NCBI GenBank assembly: GCA_020632595.1
Contig: JACKFF010000002.1
Location: forward strand, 186,001-250,000
Direction of reading: 5' to 3'
From: Nitrospiraceae bacterium
GTDB lineage: Bacteria; Nitrospirota; Nitrospiria; Nitrospirales; UBA8639
DNA length: 64,000 nt
Below, one piece after another: positions 18,129-28,061 of this stretch. A model generated the notes under the pieces. That model was not told the origin of the DNA and ran no database searches. It saw only the letters and a list, made by a program, of their open reading frames with translations. Within the stretch, counting starts at the first letter, position 1, and each line of letters starts with the position of its first letter. A program made the position numbers and the translations under genes.

Positions 18129-20537
18129 TCACACGTTGTCAGATTCGGTGGAACCTTTCCTTCGCGCCGTTGTTCCACGCTGACCCCACTGCCAGCCGCT
18201 GAGCTCAGGCATATCCTCTCCGTGTTGGTAAATGTACTGTTTGTGCTCGATGAGTTTGTCGCGGATGGCCTGTTTGGCGTAGGCCGCACTGGCCCCCAGT
18301 TGTGGAACCCGGTCGATTACGTCGCTGACCAGGTGGAAACGATCCAGGTCGTTCAACACGCACATGTCGAACGGTGTGGTGGTGGTGCCTTCTTCTTTGT
18401 ATCCCCGGACATGAAGATTTTTGTGATTGGTCCGGCGGTAGGTCAGCCGGTGAATGAGCCACGGATAGCCGTGAAACGCGAAAATGATCGGTTTGTCGGT
18501 GGTGAAGAGGACGTCAAAATCCTTGTCGTTCAGACCATGGGGGTGTTCGCTCGCCGGCTGAAGGGTCATGAGATCCACGACGTTCACGACCCGGATTTTC
18601 AGTTCGGGAACGTGCTGCCGGAACAGATCAACCGCGGCCAGGGTTTCGAGCGTGGGAACGTCGCCGCAGCAAGCCATCACGACGTCGGGCTCGCCCCCTT
18701 TATCATTGCTGGCCCAGTCCCAGATACCGATGCCCGCCGTGCAATGCTTGATGGCCTGGTCCATGGTCAACCACTGGGGAGCGGGTTGCTTCCCCGCCAC
18801 GATGACGTTGATGAAATTTCTGCTCCGCAGACATTGGTCGGTTACGTAGAGGAGGCTGTTGGCGTCAGGGGGCAGATAGACCCGCACGACCTCCGCCTTC
18901 TTATTGACCACGTGGTCGATGAAGCCGGGATCTTGATGGCTGAAGCCGTTATGGTCTTGCCGCCACACGTGGGAAGAGAGCAAGTAGTTGAGGGAAGCGA
19001 TGGACCGGCGCCAGGGAATGTGATTGCACACCTTCAGCCACTTGGCATGTTGGTTGAACATGGAATCGATGATATGAATGAACGCTTCGTAGCAGGAAAA
19101 AAATCCATGCCGTCCCGTCAGCAGATACCCTTCCAGCCAGCCTTGACATTGATGTTCGCTGAGCATTTCCATCACCCGGCCATCAGGGGCCAGATGATCG
19201 TCGTAGGGATAGGTGGTTGCGACCCAAGCCCGGTTGGTGACGTCCATGGCATCCTGCCACCGGTTCGAATTGTTTTCGTCCGGGCTGAACAGGCGAAAAT
19301 TTTTGCTCTCCATGTTTCGTTTCATCACGTCGCTGAGAAACTTGCCCATCACTCTGGTGGATTCCGCCATGGTTGAGCCTGGTTTCGTCACTTTGACGGC
19401 ATAGTCGCGGAATTCGGGCATTCGTAAATTTTTCAGCAGGAGGCCGCCGTTGGCATGGGGATTGGCGCTCATACGGCGTTCACCCTTCGGGGGAAGGTCA
19501 GCCAACTCGGGCTTCAAGCGGCCGTCTTTGTCGAATAACTCCTCGGGCTTATAGCTTTTCATCCATTTTTCGAGGAGGCGGACATGCGCCGGATTTTCAT
19601 GCATTTCTCCCATGGGCACCTGGTGCGACCGCCAATAGTCTTCCGTCCGCTTCCCGTCGATTTCCTTGGGGCAGGTCCATCCCTTGGGAGTCCTGAACAC
19701 AATCATGGGCCAGAGTGGACGTTTCTTGAATCCGTTTTTACGGGCGTCCGCCTTAATGCTTTGAATCTCCTTGACCACTATGTCAAGCGTTTCGGCCATC
19801 AACTGATGCATTTTCGCGGGATCGTTCCCCTCGACGAAGTAAGGCGTGTATCCGTACCCCCGGAACAAATGATCCAGTTCTTCGTGACTGATTCTCGCCA
19901 GCACGCAGGGGTTAGCGATCTTGTACCCGTTCAAGTGGAGGATGGGAAGGACGACCCCGTCCGTGACCGGGTTGAGAAATTTATTGGAGTGCCAGCTGGT
20001 GGCCAAGGGCCCGGTTTCCGCTTCACCGTCCCCCACCACACAGGCCACGATCAGGTCGGGATTATCAAACGCCGCTCCGTAGGCGTGTGAGACCGCATAG
20101 CCAAGTTCTCCCCCCTCATGGATGGAACCCGGAGTTTCCGGGGCCACGTGGCTGGGAATTCCCCCAGGAAACGAAAACTGCTTGAAGAGGCGTTTTAACC
20201 CGTCCTCATCTTGTGGAATGTTTGGGTAGACCTCACTGTACGTTCCCTCAAGGTAGGCGTTGGCAACCAGGCCCGGTCCCCCGTGTCCGGGACCGGTAAT
20301 GTAAATCATGTTCAAGTCGTGCGATTTGATCATCCTATTCAAATGGGCGTAGAGAAAATTCAATCCCGGCGTTGTCCCCCAGTGGCCGAGGAGGCGCGGT
20401 TTGATGTGTTCTTTGGTAAGCGCCTTCTTCAATAACGGGTTGTCGTACAAGTAGATCTGTCCGACGGACAGATAATTCGCCGCACGCCAGTATGCGTCGA
20501 TCAGGTCCAGTTCTTTTTTGGATAACGGATTTGCCAT
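18129..20537 (-). CDS. xfp: Xylulose-5-phosphate/fructose-6-phosphate phosphoketolase
   Basis: ThDP enzyme splitting xylulose 5-phosphate (and often fructose 6-phosphate) into acetyl phosphate plus glyceraldehyde 3-phosphate or erythrose 4-phosphate. The protein has 802 aa, the usual phosphoketolase length. Landmarks: YWRAANYLSVGQIYL, LLGHWGTTPGLNFLYAHLNR, ITGPGHGGPGLVANAYLEG, EGGELGYAVSHAYGAA, CVVGDGEAETGPLATSWHSN, and HGFSHQDPGFIDHV in the second half. Transcribed just after ackA, which would use its acetyl phosphate. The pair makes ATP and acetate from sugars without the lower glycolytic steps. Confidence 0.97.
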   Translation of the reverse strand: MANPLSKKELDLIDAYWRAANYLSVGQIYLYDNPLLKKALTKEHIKPRLLGHWGTTPGLNFLYAHLNRMIKSHDLNMIYITGPGHGGPGLVANAYLEGTYSEVYPNIPQDEDGLKRLFKQFSFPGGIPSHVAPETPGSIHEGGELGYAVSHAYGAAFDNPDLIVACVVGDGEAETGPLATSWHSNKFLNPVTDGVVLPILHLNGYKIANPCVLARISHEELDHLFRGYGYTPYFVEGNDPAKMHQLMAETLDIVVKEIQSIKADARKNGFKKRPLWPMIVFRTPKGWTCPKEIDGKRTEDYWRSHQVPMGEMHENPAHVRLLEKWMKSYKPEELFDKDGRLKPELADLPPKGERRMSANPHANGGLLLKNLRMPEFRDYAVKVTKPGSTMAESTRVMGKFLSDVMKRNMESKNFRLFSPDENNSNRWQDAMDVTNRAWVATTYPYDDHLAPDGRVMEMLSEHQCQGWLEGYLLTGRHGFFSCYEAFIHIIDSMFNQHAKWLKVCNHIPWRRSIASLNYLLSSHVWRQDHNGFSHQDPGFIDHVVNKKAEVVRVYLPPDANSLLYVTDQCLRSRNFINVIVAGKQPAPQWLTMDQAIKHCTAGIGIWDWASNDKGGEPDVVMACCGDVPTLETLAAVDLFRQHVPELKIRVVNVVDLMTLQPASEHPHGLNDKDFDVLFTTDKPIIFAFHGYPWLIHRLTYRRTNHKNLHVRGYKEEGTTTTPFDMCVLNDLDRFHLVSDVIDRVPQLGASAAYAKQAIRDKLIEHKQYIYQHGEDMPELSGWQWGQRGTTARRKGSTESDNV

Positions 20538-20645
20538 GTTAACCTCCTTACAGGTTCATCAATAAAACAAGAGGAAGAAAACTGAAAATTTCAATCGAGG
20601 ATGAAATGAATTGGATCGCGCCATGCTCGATGGTGTCCTCAAAAC

Positions 20646-21899
20646 TTATATGGTTGCCTGGAGACAGCGCATGGTTTCCCGTGCAATCCAGGTTTCCTCA
20701 TCGGCTGCCCCCACATACACCTCTAAGGGTTGTCCATCCTGACTGATCCGGGCCACCTCTCCCGGTCGAAGGCTTGTGGCAGCACTATTGTGGGCTGGGT
20801 CCAACCGCAATCCGCACCATTCCATTCCCGCGCAAATCCTGGCCCGGATAGCGGGAGCGGCCTCGCCGATTCCACCACCGAACATGAGGGCGTCCGCACC
20901 GCCCAGAACCGCAAGATAAGCCCCGATGTATTTTTTGACCCGGTAGCAAAACACCTCAATGGCCATTTGCGATGGTTCATGGTTTTCGCGGTCGGCCGCT
21001 TCCAGTAATTCCCTCATATCGTTCGTCCTGCCGGACAGTCCCAGTAACCCGGACTGTTCATTCAACCACCGGTCCACCTCCGAAGAATCGACTTTTTCTT
21101 TTTGACAGAGATAGTTCACAATGGAGGGGTCGAGATCTCCGGACCTGGTTCCCATCACCAGACCTTCCAGAGGCGTGAATCCCATCGACGTCTCTATAGA
21201 TTTCCCCCCCTCAATGGCGGCAATGGAACATCCGTTACCGAGTTGTAGGGTGATCAGCCGGGATGTGCCGGAAGGCCTCCCGGTTGCTTCTATATACTTC
21301 TCGAAGAGAGAGGCATGGGCGATTCCGTGGAACCCGTACCGGCGAATGTGATGCCGATCGGCCAACTGATGGGGAAGCGCGTACACTTTTGCATGAGGAG
21401 GCATCGTATGATGAAAAGCCGTATCGAACACCGCCACCATCGGCACTTTGGGACCCAGCACGTCCCTCGCTCCACGAATCCCTTCCAAACAGCCGGGGTT
21501 GTGCAGGGGAGCCAATGCCCCGAGCGCATCGATCTCGCTCATCACCGTATCCGTAATCATGACCGGTTCCAAAAATCGTTCTCCGCCATGGACAACCCGG
21601 TGGCCGACAGCCTGGACTCCGGTAAGCGAGCCGGCATTCCTGCTCCCGCAGTCATGTTGGTCGAGTTGCTCAAACAGCCAGCAGATAGCCTGGTGGTGAT
21701 CGGCGATCTGCCTGGTCATTTTCTTGGGCGGTGTTCCTTCCGTCTCCAGTTCCAAGTTCGCTGGGCCCCCGATGTCTTTCACCGTGCCCCTGATAGAGGT
21801 CCCATCTGGTCGAATTCCGGAAGCCGATCCTTCAGGGACCAAATCGAGTACCCGAAACTTTACCGAGGAACTCCCGCTGTTTAAGACTAAAATCCGCAT
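20646..21899 (-). CDS. ackA: Acetate kinase
   Basis: Interconverts acetyl phosphate + ADP and acetate + ATP. It has 417 aa. Family signatures: the N-terminal VLNSGSSSVKFRV, GHRVVHGGERF, PMVAVFDTAFHHTMPP, RYGFHGIAHASLF, TLQLGNGCSIAAI, and MGFTPLEGLVMGTRSGDLDP. Thirteen bases separate the end of the GH65 gene upstream from... the start of this one is directly after the GH65 stop region (GH65 ends at 21913), so the two are likely co-transcribed. It is followed by xfp after 108 bp. Confidence 0.97.
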   Translation of the reverse strand: MRILVLNSGSSSVKFRVLDLVPEGSASGIRPDGTSIRGTVKDIGGPANLELETEGTPPKKMTRQIADHHQAICWLFEQLDQHDCGSRNAGSLTGVQAVGHRVVHGGERFLEPVMITDTVMSEIDALGALAPLHNPGCLEGIRGARDVLGPKVPMVAVFDTAFHHTMPPHAKVYALPHQLADRHHIRRYGFHGIAHASLFEKYIEATGRPSGTSRLITLQLGNGCSIAAIEGGKSIETSMGFTPLEGLVMGTRSGDLDPSIVNYLCQKEKVDSSEVDRWLNEQSGLLGLSGRTNDMRELLEAADRENHEPSQMAIEVFCYRVKKYIGAYLAVLGGADALMFGGGIGEAAPAIRARICAGMEWCGLRLDPAHNSAATSLRPGEVARISQDGQPLEVYVGAADEETWIARETMRCLQATI

Positions 21900-21912
21900 G
21901 GGTTCTACCGAA

Positions 21913-24300
21913 TCAACATGATGACCAGGTCACGATCGGTCGAATGGCAACGGGAGCCTCGGGCGAAAGGTGGATCTCTTCCTCCTCATGGCGGATCATG
22001 AAACCCTTGCCTTCGCGCAACGAATATTTCGCGCCTTCGGGCCCCATATCGATATCAAAGATTTGACCGCGGTACGTCAACGGAAAGCGGATCCTTGCCG
22101 GCTGGGCAGGGAGGCGTCGAGGCTTGAACGTCAGGATGCCGTCGAAGTCCCGCATCCCCGCCAGGCCATAGACCATGACCATCCAGGTGCCGCCCATGGA
22201 GGCGATGTGACATCCGTCTTTGACATTTCCTCCTATATCTGCCAGGTCCATGAGCAAGGCCGCCCGTGCATATTCGGTAGCCAAATCCGGGTATCCGATT
22301 TCGGAGGCCACAATACTCTGAATACAGGATGAGAGTGAGGAATCGCCGGTGGTCAGGGGATCGTAATAGTCGAAGTTGCGTTTCTTTTGCTCCGGGGAGA
22401 ATGCCTGCCCGAACAGAAACATGGCTAAGACAATGTCCGCTTGTTTAATGACCTGATACCGATAAATGACCAAGGGATGGTAGAACAGGAGAAGAGGAAA
22501 ATTCTCCGAAGGAGTTTTTTGAAGATCCCATACTTCTTTTTCGAGGAAGGCGTCATCCTGCGGGTGAATGAGCTGTTTCTCGTCATAGGGGATGTACATG
22601 CTTTCCGCCGCTATCCGCCATTCCTTTACTTCCTCCATTGTAATTCCGGTTTTGCTGACCAGAGCGGCGAATACCTTAGGGTTCTGTTCCTGCAGCGTCT
22701 CGACCACGGATGCGGCATACTGGAGGTTCTCCTGCGCCATGAGATTCGTATAGGTATTGTTGTTGACGACCGTGTTGTATTCGTCAGGTCCCGTGACTCC
22801 ATGAATGCAGAATTTTCCTTCTTTCTCTTCCGAAAAAAATCCCAGATCGCTCCATAAACGGGCCGTCTCGATCAGCATTTCCGCCCCGTATTCATTCAAA
22901 AAGTCTTCATCGCCGGTGGCCTGGACGTATTTTTTCAGGGCATGCATGATGTCGGCATTGATGTGGTACTGGGCCGTCCCCGCCGCATAGTAAGCGGACG
23001 CTTCTTCTCCGTTGATAGTTCTCCATGGAAACATGGCCCCTTTTTGATTCAAATCACGGGCCCGTGCCCTGGCCTGGTCCAACATGCGATAACGGAACAT
23101 CAGAATATTTTTGGCGATGCGTGGAGAGGTGTAGGTCAAAAACGGAAGCAGATAAATTTCCGTATCCCAAAAATATTGGCCCTCGTAAGCCTGGCCGGTC
23201 AGGCCTTTGGCGGCTACGCCTGTCGTATCTGCCCGGCCAGAAGCCTGAAGGACATGAAACAGATTGAACCGTATGGCCTGCTGGATTTCGATGTTGGAGC
23301 GTTTGGTCCGTGTGGGATCCAGATTGCTGACCTGGATGTCGCTCCTCGACCAAAAATCAGCCATATATTGTTCCTGGTCGGCCAGAATGCGAGCGAATCC
23401 CTGGCCGAATGCTCGATCCAAGGTCCGTTCGGCTCTTGCACAAAGCCCTTCCGGAGATGCGGTGTGCGTCGTGTGATAGGTCATATACTTGAACAGGCGA
23501 ACGGGAACACCCGGCTTGGCTTCAATGGAGAAGACCAGGGCCCCGAAGTCCTCGTAACACTTGTCCTGAATGGTGTAGGCACAATCGGTCACCAGATCGT
23601 GCTCCATGCCGCAAGCCAGAGTCATGTTGCTGTTCTTGGTGCTGTGACACAGCACCACACGGCGATCTTTGGCAATCTGCTTTCTGGGATGTAACGTACG
23701 GTCGAGAAACGCTTTCGCCAGTCGGGGGTCACCGTTTCCCTTCTGATGGTCATGGAGGTAGAGCATTTCAGAGGAGAGCACGATCGGGGCCTCTGCGTTC
23801 AACACCGTGACTTCATACGACATAGCCGCCAGGTGCCGATGGGGAAACGACACCAGTCGTCTGGATTTGATGAGGACCTGTTTCCCTGAGGGCGTTTCCC
23901 ACAGCACCTCCCGGTCCAATGTGGCCGATTTCATGTTCAGGCGCCGGTCGTAGTTCAAGAGATTGGCGTTAGGCAGATACAGGGGCTCGTCGTCGACGTA
24001 GAGCTTAATTTTTTTACTGTCCGTGACATTGACGATAGTCTGACCGGTTCTGGCAAAACCAAAGGCCTCTTCGCCGTAGATGATGGGCCAGGATTCGTAG
24101 AATCCATTGACAAAGGTGCCGTTTTGCACGACCGGCACCCCTTCTTCCCCACACCCTCGCATACCGAGATAACCGTTTCCTATGGCAAAGATCGTTTCGG
24201 TCATTTCCATGAACGGAGGATAAAATTCTTTCTCGATCAGATTCCATTCGTCGGGAGGATAAATATGAGGGGGAGGCTTCACGCGTTCGTGATGAATCAT
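21913..24300 (-). CDS. Glycoside hydrolase family 65 disaccharide phosphorylase (maltose/trehalose/kojibiose type)
   Basis: A 795-aa GH65 protein. Visible parts: an N-terminal beta-sandwich with FAIGNGYLGMRGCGEEG, the linker, then the (alpha/alpha)6 barrel with GQAYEGQYFWDTEIYLLPFL, and the catalytic-acid region HGVTGPDEYNTVVNNNTYTN with its Glu. The phosphate-binding HIASMGGTWMVMVYGLAG follows. The C-terminal beta-domain ends the protein. GH65 members phosphorolyse alpha-glucosides such as trehalose or maltose to beta-glucose 1-phosphate plus glucose; the exact disaccharide cannot be read by eye. The gene just upstream encodes a beta-phosphoglucomutase, which supports phosphorolysis rather than hydrolysis. 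Confidence 0.92.
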   Translation of the reverse strand: MIHHERVKPPPHIYPPDEWNLIEKEFYPPFMEMTETIFAIGNGYLGMRGCGEEGVPVVQNGTFVNGFYESWPIIYGEEAFGFARTGQTIVNVTDSKKIKLYVDDEPLYLPNANLLNYDRRLNMKSATLDREVLWETPSGKQVLIKSRRLVSFPHRHLAAMSYEVTVLNAEAPIVLSSEMLYLHDHQKGNGDPRLAKAFLDRTLHPRKQIAKDRRVVLCHSTKNSNMTLACGMEHDLVTDCAYTIQDKCYEDFGALVFSIEAKPGVPVRLFKYMTYHTTHTASPEGLCARAERTLDRAFGQGFARILADQEQYMADFWSRSDIQVSNLDPTRTKRSNIEIQQAIRFNLFHVLQASGRADTTGVAAKGLTGQAYEGQYFWDTEIYLLPFLTYTSPRIAKNILMFRYRMLDQARARARDLNQKGAMFPWRTINGEEASAYYAAGTAQYHINADIMHALKKYVQATGDEDFLNEYGAEMLIETARLWSDLGFFSEEKEGKFCIHGVTGPDEYNTVVNNNTYTNLMAQENLQYAASVVETLQEQNPKVFAALVSKTGITMEEVKEWRIAAESMYIPYDEKQLIHPQDDAFLEKEVWDLQKTPSENFPLLLFYHPLVIYRYQVIKQADIVLAMFLFGQAFSPEQKKRNFDYYDPLTTGDSSLSSCIQSIVASEIGYPDLATEYARAALLMDLADIGGNVKDGCHIASMGGTWMVMVYGLAGMRDFDGILTFKPRRLPAQPARIRFPLTYRGQIFDIDMGPEGAKYSLREGKGFMIRHEEEEIHLSPEAPVAIRPIVTWSSC

Positions 24301-24416
24301 GGTCTGTTAATCTCCAGAATGAAACGAGAGTCGAGCGCACGGTATGGAGAGAGAGGGATGAAGTACATTGATCTGGCAATCCTGCGGGGCATAAGGCATG
24401 GCGTTGACGGGAAAGA

Positions 24417-25178
24417 TTATAAGACCAATTCTCCCAAATCCTTCACAACCACGTCTGCGCCATGTTCCATGAGTTCTTCGGCATCTCCTTTACGAGCCAC
24501 TCCGATTACCAGTCCGAATCCTCCATTCCGGCCGGCTTGGACCCCGGAAATCGCGTCTTCCACCACCACGGCGCGTTTGGGGTTTACGCCTAACGTTTGG
24601 GCTGCGGCCAGAAACGCGTCCGGGGCCGGTTTTCCTGCGAGATGTTGATCATGGATGATGTTTCCGTCCACTCTGACCTTAAAGTAATCAGAAATTCCGG
24701 CAGCCTTGAGAACGGTGTCACAATTCTGGCTCGAGGTGACAATGGCAACTTTGATCCCTTTCTCGAGGATGTGACGAACCAGGGCAACGCTTCCCCCATA
24801 CACTTCAACTCCCTCAGACTCAATAACCGCGTTAATCATTTCGTTTTTACGGTTTCCCAGTCCGCAGACCGTTTCCATTTGCGGCGGGTCGTCGGGAGCT
24901 CCTTCCGGTAGTTCAATGTTGCGGGACCGGAGAAAATCCCTGACTCCATCAAATCGCGGTTTGCCATCGACGTAGAGACGGTAATCCGTGCCAACCTCAA
25001 AGGGGTGGAACGGCACGCCAAGCCGGGTTGTCCGTTTTTGAAGATACTCGTCAAACATTTTTTTCCAACAGCTTGCGTGGACCTTGGCTGTGGCGGTGAG
25101 TACTCCGTCGAGGTCGAACAAAACGGCATCGAATTGATTCCATATGACGGTATTTTGATGGGAATGGGCTTGGCTCAT
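24417..25178 (-). CDS. pgmB: Beta-phosphoglucomutase family HAD hydrolase
   Basis: About 253 aa, HAD superfamily. Motif I is DAVLFDLDGVLTATAKVH with both Asp residues, the helical cap carries the substrate segment PHFAR-type region ending near RSRNIELPEG, motif II is AIVTSSQNC, and motifs III/IV are GKPAPDAFLAA and AVVVEDAISGVQAG. Beta-phosphoglucomutase converts beta-glucose 1-phosphate to glucose 6-phosphate. It lies 116 bp upstream of the GH65 phosphorylase whose product it would use, a well-known gene pairing. A simple sugar-phosphate phosphatase role is the main alternative. Confidence 0.88.
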   Translation of the reverse strand: MSQAHSHQNTVIWNQFDAVLFDLDGVLTATAKVHASCWKKMFDEYLQKRTTRLGVPFHPFEVGTDYRLYVDGKPRFDGVRDFLRSRNIELPEGAPDDPPQMETVCGLGNRKNEMINAVIESEGVEVYGGSVALVRHILEKGIKVAIVTSSQNCDTVLKAAGISDYFKVRVDGNIIHDQHLAGKPAPDAFLAAAQTLGVNPKRAVVVEDAISGVQAGRNGGFGLVIGVARKGDAEELMEHGADVVVKDLGELVL

Positions 25179-25298
25179 CTTATTTCCTGCTTACGGATTT
25201 TAGGCATTCGACAAGAATATCAGCAACCTGTCCGGACAAGCGTTGTTCCCCGGCTTTCATTTCCTTCTCTAGTATAAAAACTATCTCAATAAATGTGA

Positions 25299-26366
25299 TC
25301 AGTCATCATGCCATTCTGCTCGGTGTGCCGGGGCAGTTATCCGAGCCGGATCTCCTTCCATTTCTTCTGTGTATTTCCCGACGTTCGCCGCTCCGTTACA
25401 TTTAGCTCTATGATAAAGAGCCTGTTGACCGGCCTGTAAATTTTTGCTTTCCCCATGCCAGGCCTCCAGTGCAGGATCCTGTAACGCGCGGCCGTATGAA
25501 AAGCTAATTTTCCAGGGCTTGGGAGAATCAAGTGTATTGATGGCATTCAAATGTGCGGTAGCCAGGCGATCATGTTGGCCACCTGACAAGAAAACGATCC
25601 CGGGAACAGCGGGCGGTACATGGCGGGACAGACATTGAAGCGTGGCTTGAGCCACCTCCTTTACCGAAGCCTGTTTGGCGCAGTCTTTGCCTGAGATGAC
25701 CATATTAGGTTTCAAAAGCATGCCCTCCAGCAACACCCTCTGAGCATAGAGGGCGTTGAACACTGCGTGGAGCATTTGACCGGTAATCTCTCCGCAACGT
25801 TCGATGGTATGGCGACCATCCATCAGCACCTCGGGCTCGACGATGGGAACAAGCCCTTGCTCCTGACAGAGGGCTGCATAGCGTCCCAGCGCGTGCGCAT
25901 TGACCGACAGACAAGCCTGAGTCGGTAGCCTGTCGGTAATTCGAATGACGGCTCTCCATTTGGCGAATCGAGCGCCCATTCTGTAATACTCGCTCAATCT
26001 GTCACGAAGCCCGTCCAATCCCTCCGTCACTTTTTCACCGGGCGAGCCTGCAAGGTCCTTCGTCCCTGTATCCACCTTGATCCCTGGAATGATACCCAGT
26101 CTGGTGCATACTTCTGCCAGAGGGGTTCCCTTTGAATCTTTCTGCCTGATAGTTTCGTCATACATAATCACGCCGCTGATAAACTCCGAAACTGCCGGAG
26201 CGGTGAACAGCATTTCCCGGTAGGTTCGGCGACTTTCCTCGGTCGAGGTAATCTTCAGGGACTCGAACCGGTTGGTGATTGTTCCGACGGTTTCATCGGC
26301 CGCAAGAATACCTTTCCCTTCAGCCACCAGAGCCTTCGCCGTGGCTTCAAGACTGCCGTTCTTCAT
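25299..26366 (-). CDS. Class I fructose-bisphosphate aldolase
   Basis: Schiff-base aldolase cleaving fructose 1,6-bisphosphate. From the ATG at 26366 it has 355 aa and begins KNGSLEATAKALVAEGKG followed by ILAADETVGTITNRFESL, the classic start of the animal/plant-type class I enzyme. Also visible: FISGVIMYDETIRQK, GIIPGIKVDTGTKDL, RFAKWRAVIRI, IVEPEVLMDG, and the Schiff-base lysine in LLKPNMVISG. GGAGG lies about 10 bases before 26366; longer in-frame starts reach 26420 but add non-family residues. It is the first gene of the long minus-strand series, although gaps of ~120 bp may hold internal promoters. Confidence 0.94.
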   Translation of the reverse strand: MKNGSLEATAKALVAEGKGILAADETVGTITNRFESLKITSTEESRRTYREMLFTAPAVSEFISGVIMYDETIRQKDSKGTPLAEVCTRLGIIPGIKVDTGTKDLAGSPGEKVTEGLDGLRDRLSEYYRMGARFAKWRAVIRITDRLPTQACLSVNAHALGRYAALCQEQGLVPIVEPEVLMDGRHTIERCGEITGQMLHAVFNALYAQRVLLEGMLLKPNMVISGKDCAKQASVKEVAQATLQCLSRHVPPAVPGIVFLSGGQHDRLATAHLNAINTLDSPKPWKISFSYGRALQDPALEAWHGESKNLQAGQQALYHRAKCNGAANVGKYTEEMEGDPARITAPAHRAEWHDD

Positions 26367-26794
26367 GGTTTGAAGTCCTCCCATTACCTTTGCCAGCCGA
26401 AGGAGCAAAAGAAATGCCATTTAGTGCAAACAGGGGCGCCTAGCAATCATAAAGTGAACTGGCTTCCTAAAGAACGGTTTCAAGTTCAACGTGGAATAGG
26501 TGATTGTTCGTGATGAAGGTGTGTAAACACCTCCATGGGGCGTCGACCGGTCAAGACTTTTTCTCGGTTTTATTCGACACGCATGAAGTTGTAGGATATC
26601 GTGTTCCTAGCAACACCGAAGTCCATCCTGGCCTACAGTGCCTACCTTGTCATGAGAACCTAAGCAGAAAAAAATGGGGAAGAATGGGACAAGGGAATCC
26701 CTAGTACTGTTCTCTTTTGGGGCAGGTGTTGACTGTAGGGGAGGGCGAAAAGTTAGAGTTTTCTCGTTCTTCGATAATTTCATTTGGCACACTG
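26367..26794. other. Divergent intergenic region between fba and the histidine phosphatase
   Basis: About 430 bp. It should contain the promoter of the large minus-strand sugar cluster. A short plus-strand frame containing a CLPCH motif was seen and dismissed. No repeat or clear promoter pair could be assigned. Confidence 0.35.
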
Positions 26795-27385
26795 ATGTTA
26801 AAACAACCGCAGGAAATCTACGTTATACGTCACGGTGAGACGGAATGGAGCCTTAGCGGCCAACACACGGGTACCACCGATTTGCCACTTACCGAAAATG
26901 GTCGAATTCTGGCCAGGCTTCTCAAACCCGTGTTTGCCAAGCATACATTTGACCTGGTTCTTACCAGTCCCCTACAGCGAGCCCGTGAAACGTGTCTATT
27001 GGCAGGATTGGGTGAGAAGGCCGAAGTGGATACTAATCTGCTGGAGTGGAATTATGGAGAATATGAAGGTCTCACGCCCAAGCAGATTCACGACAAGAGA
27101 CCCGGTTGGATGATTTTTACCGATGGTTGTCCTGGTGGAGAAACACCTGAAGAGGTCGGAGCTCGGGCGGATCGTGCTATTGCCAGGGCTAGAACCGCAA
27201 AGGGTCATGTCGCACTTTTTGCGCATGGTCATATTTTTCGAGTGCTGGTCGCGCGATGGCTTGGCCTTCCGGCCACTGCCGGCCGGCATTTTCTTCTTCA
27301 TACCGGCACATTGAATGTTCTGAGTTATTATCGGGATATTCCTGCCCTGAAGATATGGAATGCTCCGCTTATTTCCCCCGAATAA
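26795..27385 (+). CDS. Histidine phosphatase family protein (phosphoglycerate mutase-like)
   Basis: About 196 aa. The phosphohistidine motif is YVIRHGETEWSLSGQHTG, followed by LPLTENGR, TSPLQRARETC, the Glu region LLEWNYGEYEGLT and the second catalytic His in VALFAHGHIFRVL. This is the standard layout of the dPGM/phosphatase branch. Its short length, and a context without other glycolytic genes on this strand, suggest a phosphatase on small phospho-compounds rather than glycolytic Gpm. The open frame extends to a TTG at 26717, but the ATG at 26795 fits the family start; no good ribosome site is visible before it, so the start is uncertain. Confidence 0.85.
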   Translation: MLKQPQEIYVIRHGETEWSLSGQHTGTTDLPLTENGRILARLLKPVFAKHTFDLVLTSPLQRARETCLLAGLGEKAEVDTNLLEWNYGEYEGLTPKQIHDKRPGWMIFTDGCPGGETPEEVGARADRAIARARTAKGHVALFAHGHIFRVLVARWLGLPATAGRHFLLHTGTLNVLSYYRDIPALKIWNAPLISPE

Positions 27386-28061
27386 GGCATTTGGCTACAC
27401 CGGCTCCCACCTTAACGTTCTTCTAAAGACCACCATGTGATGATCTGGTCTCCAGATCTTCATGAGATGTTAGCCGTTCACTAAACGGAATCAAAATGGA
27501 GGAGAGGGTGAGTCGCACTGGCGGGTCGGTGGAACATATTTGCCGCAGCCGACATGGCTCAAACCAAATTTTGGATCCGCTTGTTTTTTTGGGGTGAGTC
27601 TGTGGCGCTCTCGCCGATGATGTATTCCGGTTTACCAAAGCCGATCTCTACCGGGAAGTATCTGAGAGAAGATTCGCGGAGACTCCGGGAAGAAAGGTCT
27701 GGCTGGAATGGCCTCTTTCCCTAAATTTTTTCCCTGACAACCATGCTGTATTCTAAAAGGCCTTTGTGTTTTCAATCCTCTCTGGACTTCTTCACCACAC
27801 CCTCACTCAGTGTACCGGGAAATCCCCTTGGTTTCCGAGGTATGTGAAGACGTTCAGGGATCTGACAGACTGGAATGAGTGCTAGGATCGTTCGTGGAGG
27901 AGGAAGGTTTGCGAACACTAGAGAATCTACGGCCTGCCCCTTGATGTTTTATTTTCCCGATGATGCCGAGGCGGGAAAACTTCACTCCACGCTGTCCGCG
28001 TTCTTGCCGCTCACGAGCCTGGACAATCAAGGATCGGTTGAATCAGGAATTTTCCCTTTGT
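27386..28061. other. Intergenic region without recognisable gene
   Basis: About 675 bp between the histidine phosphatase and the first MITE copy. All three frames on both strands are broken or lack protein-like composition. Nothing else was recognised. Confidence 0.4.

Noticed and set aside
18222..19376. Long plus-strand open frame opposite the phosphoketolase gene
   Set aside because: It lies wholly inside xfp on the other strand and has no family match or protein-like pattern; the phosphoketolase is unambiguous.
22942..23694. Plus-strand 250-codon frame opposite GH65
   Set aside because: Antisense shadow of the GH65 gene without a known domain.
26504..26704. Short plus-strand frame containing CLPCH, possibly a haem protein
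   Set aside because: A single CxxCH in a 66-codon frame with no signal peptide or ribosome site is most likely chance.
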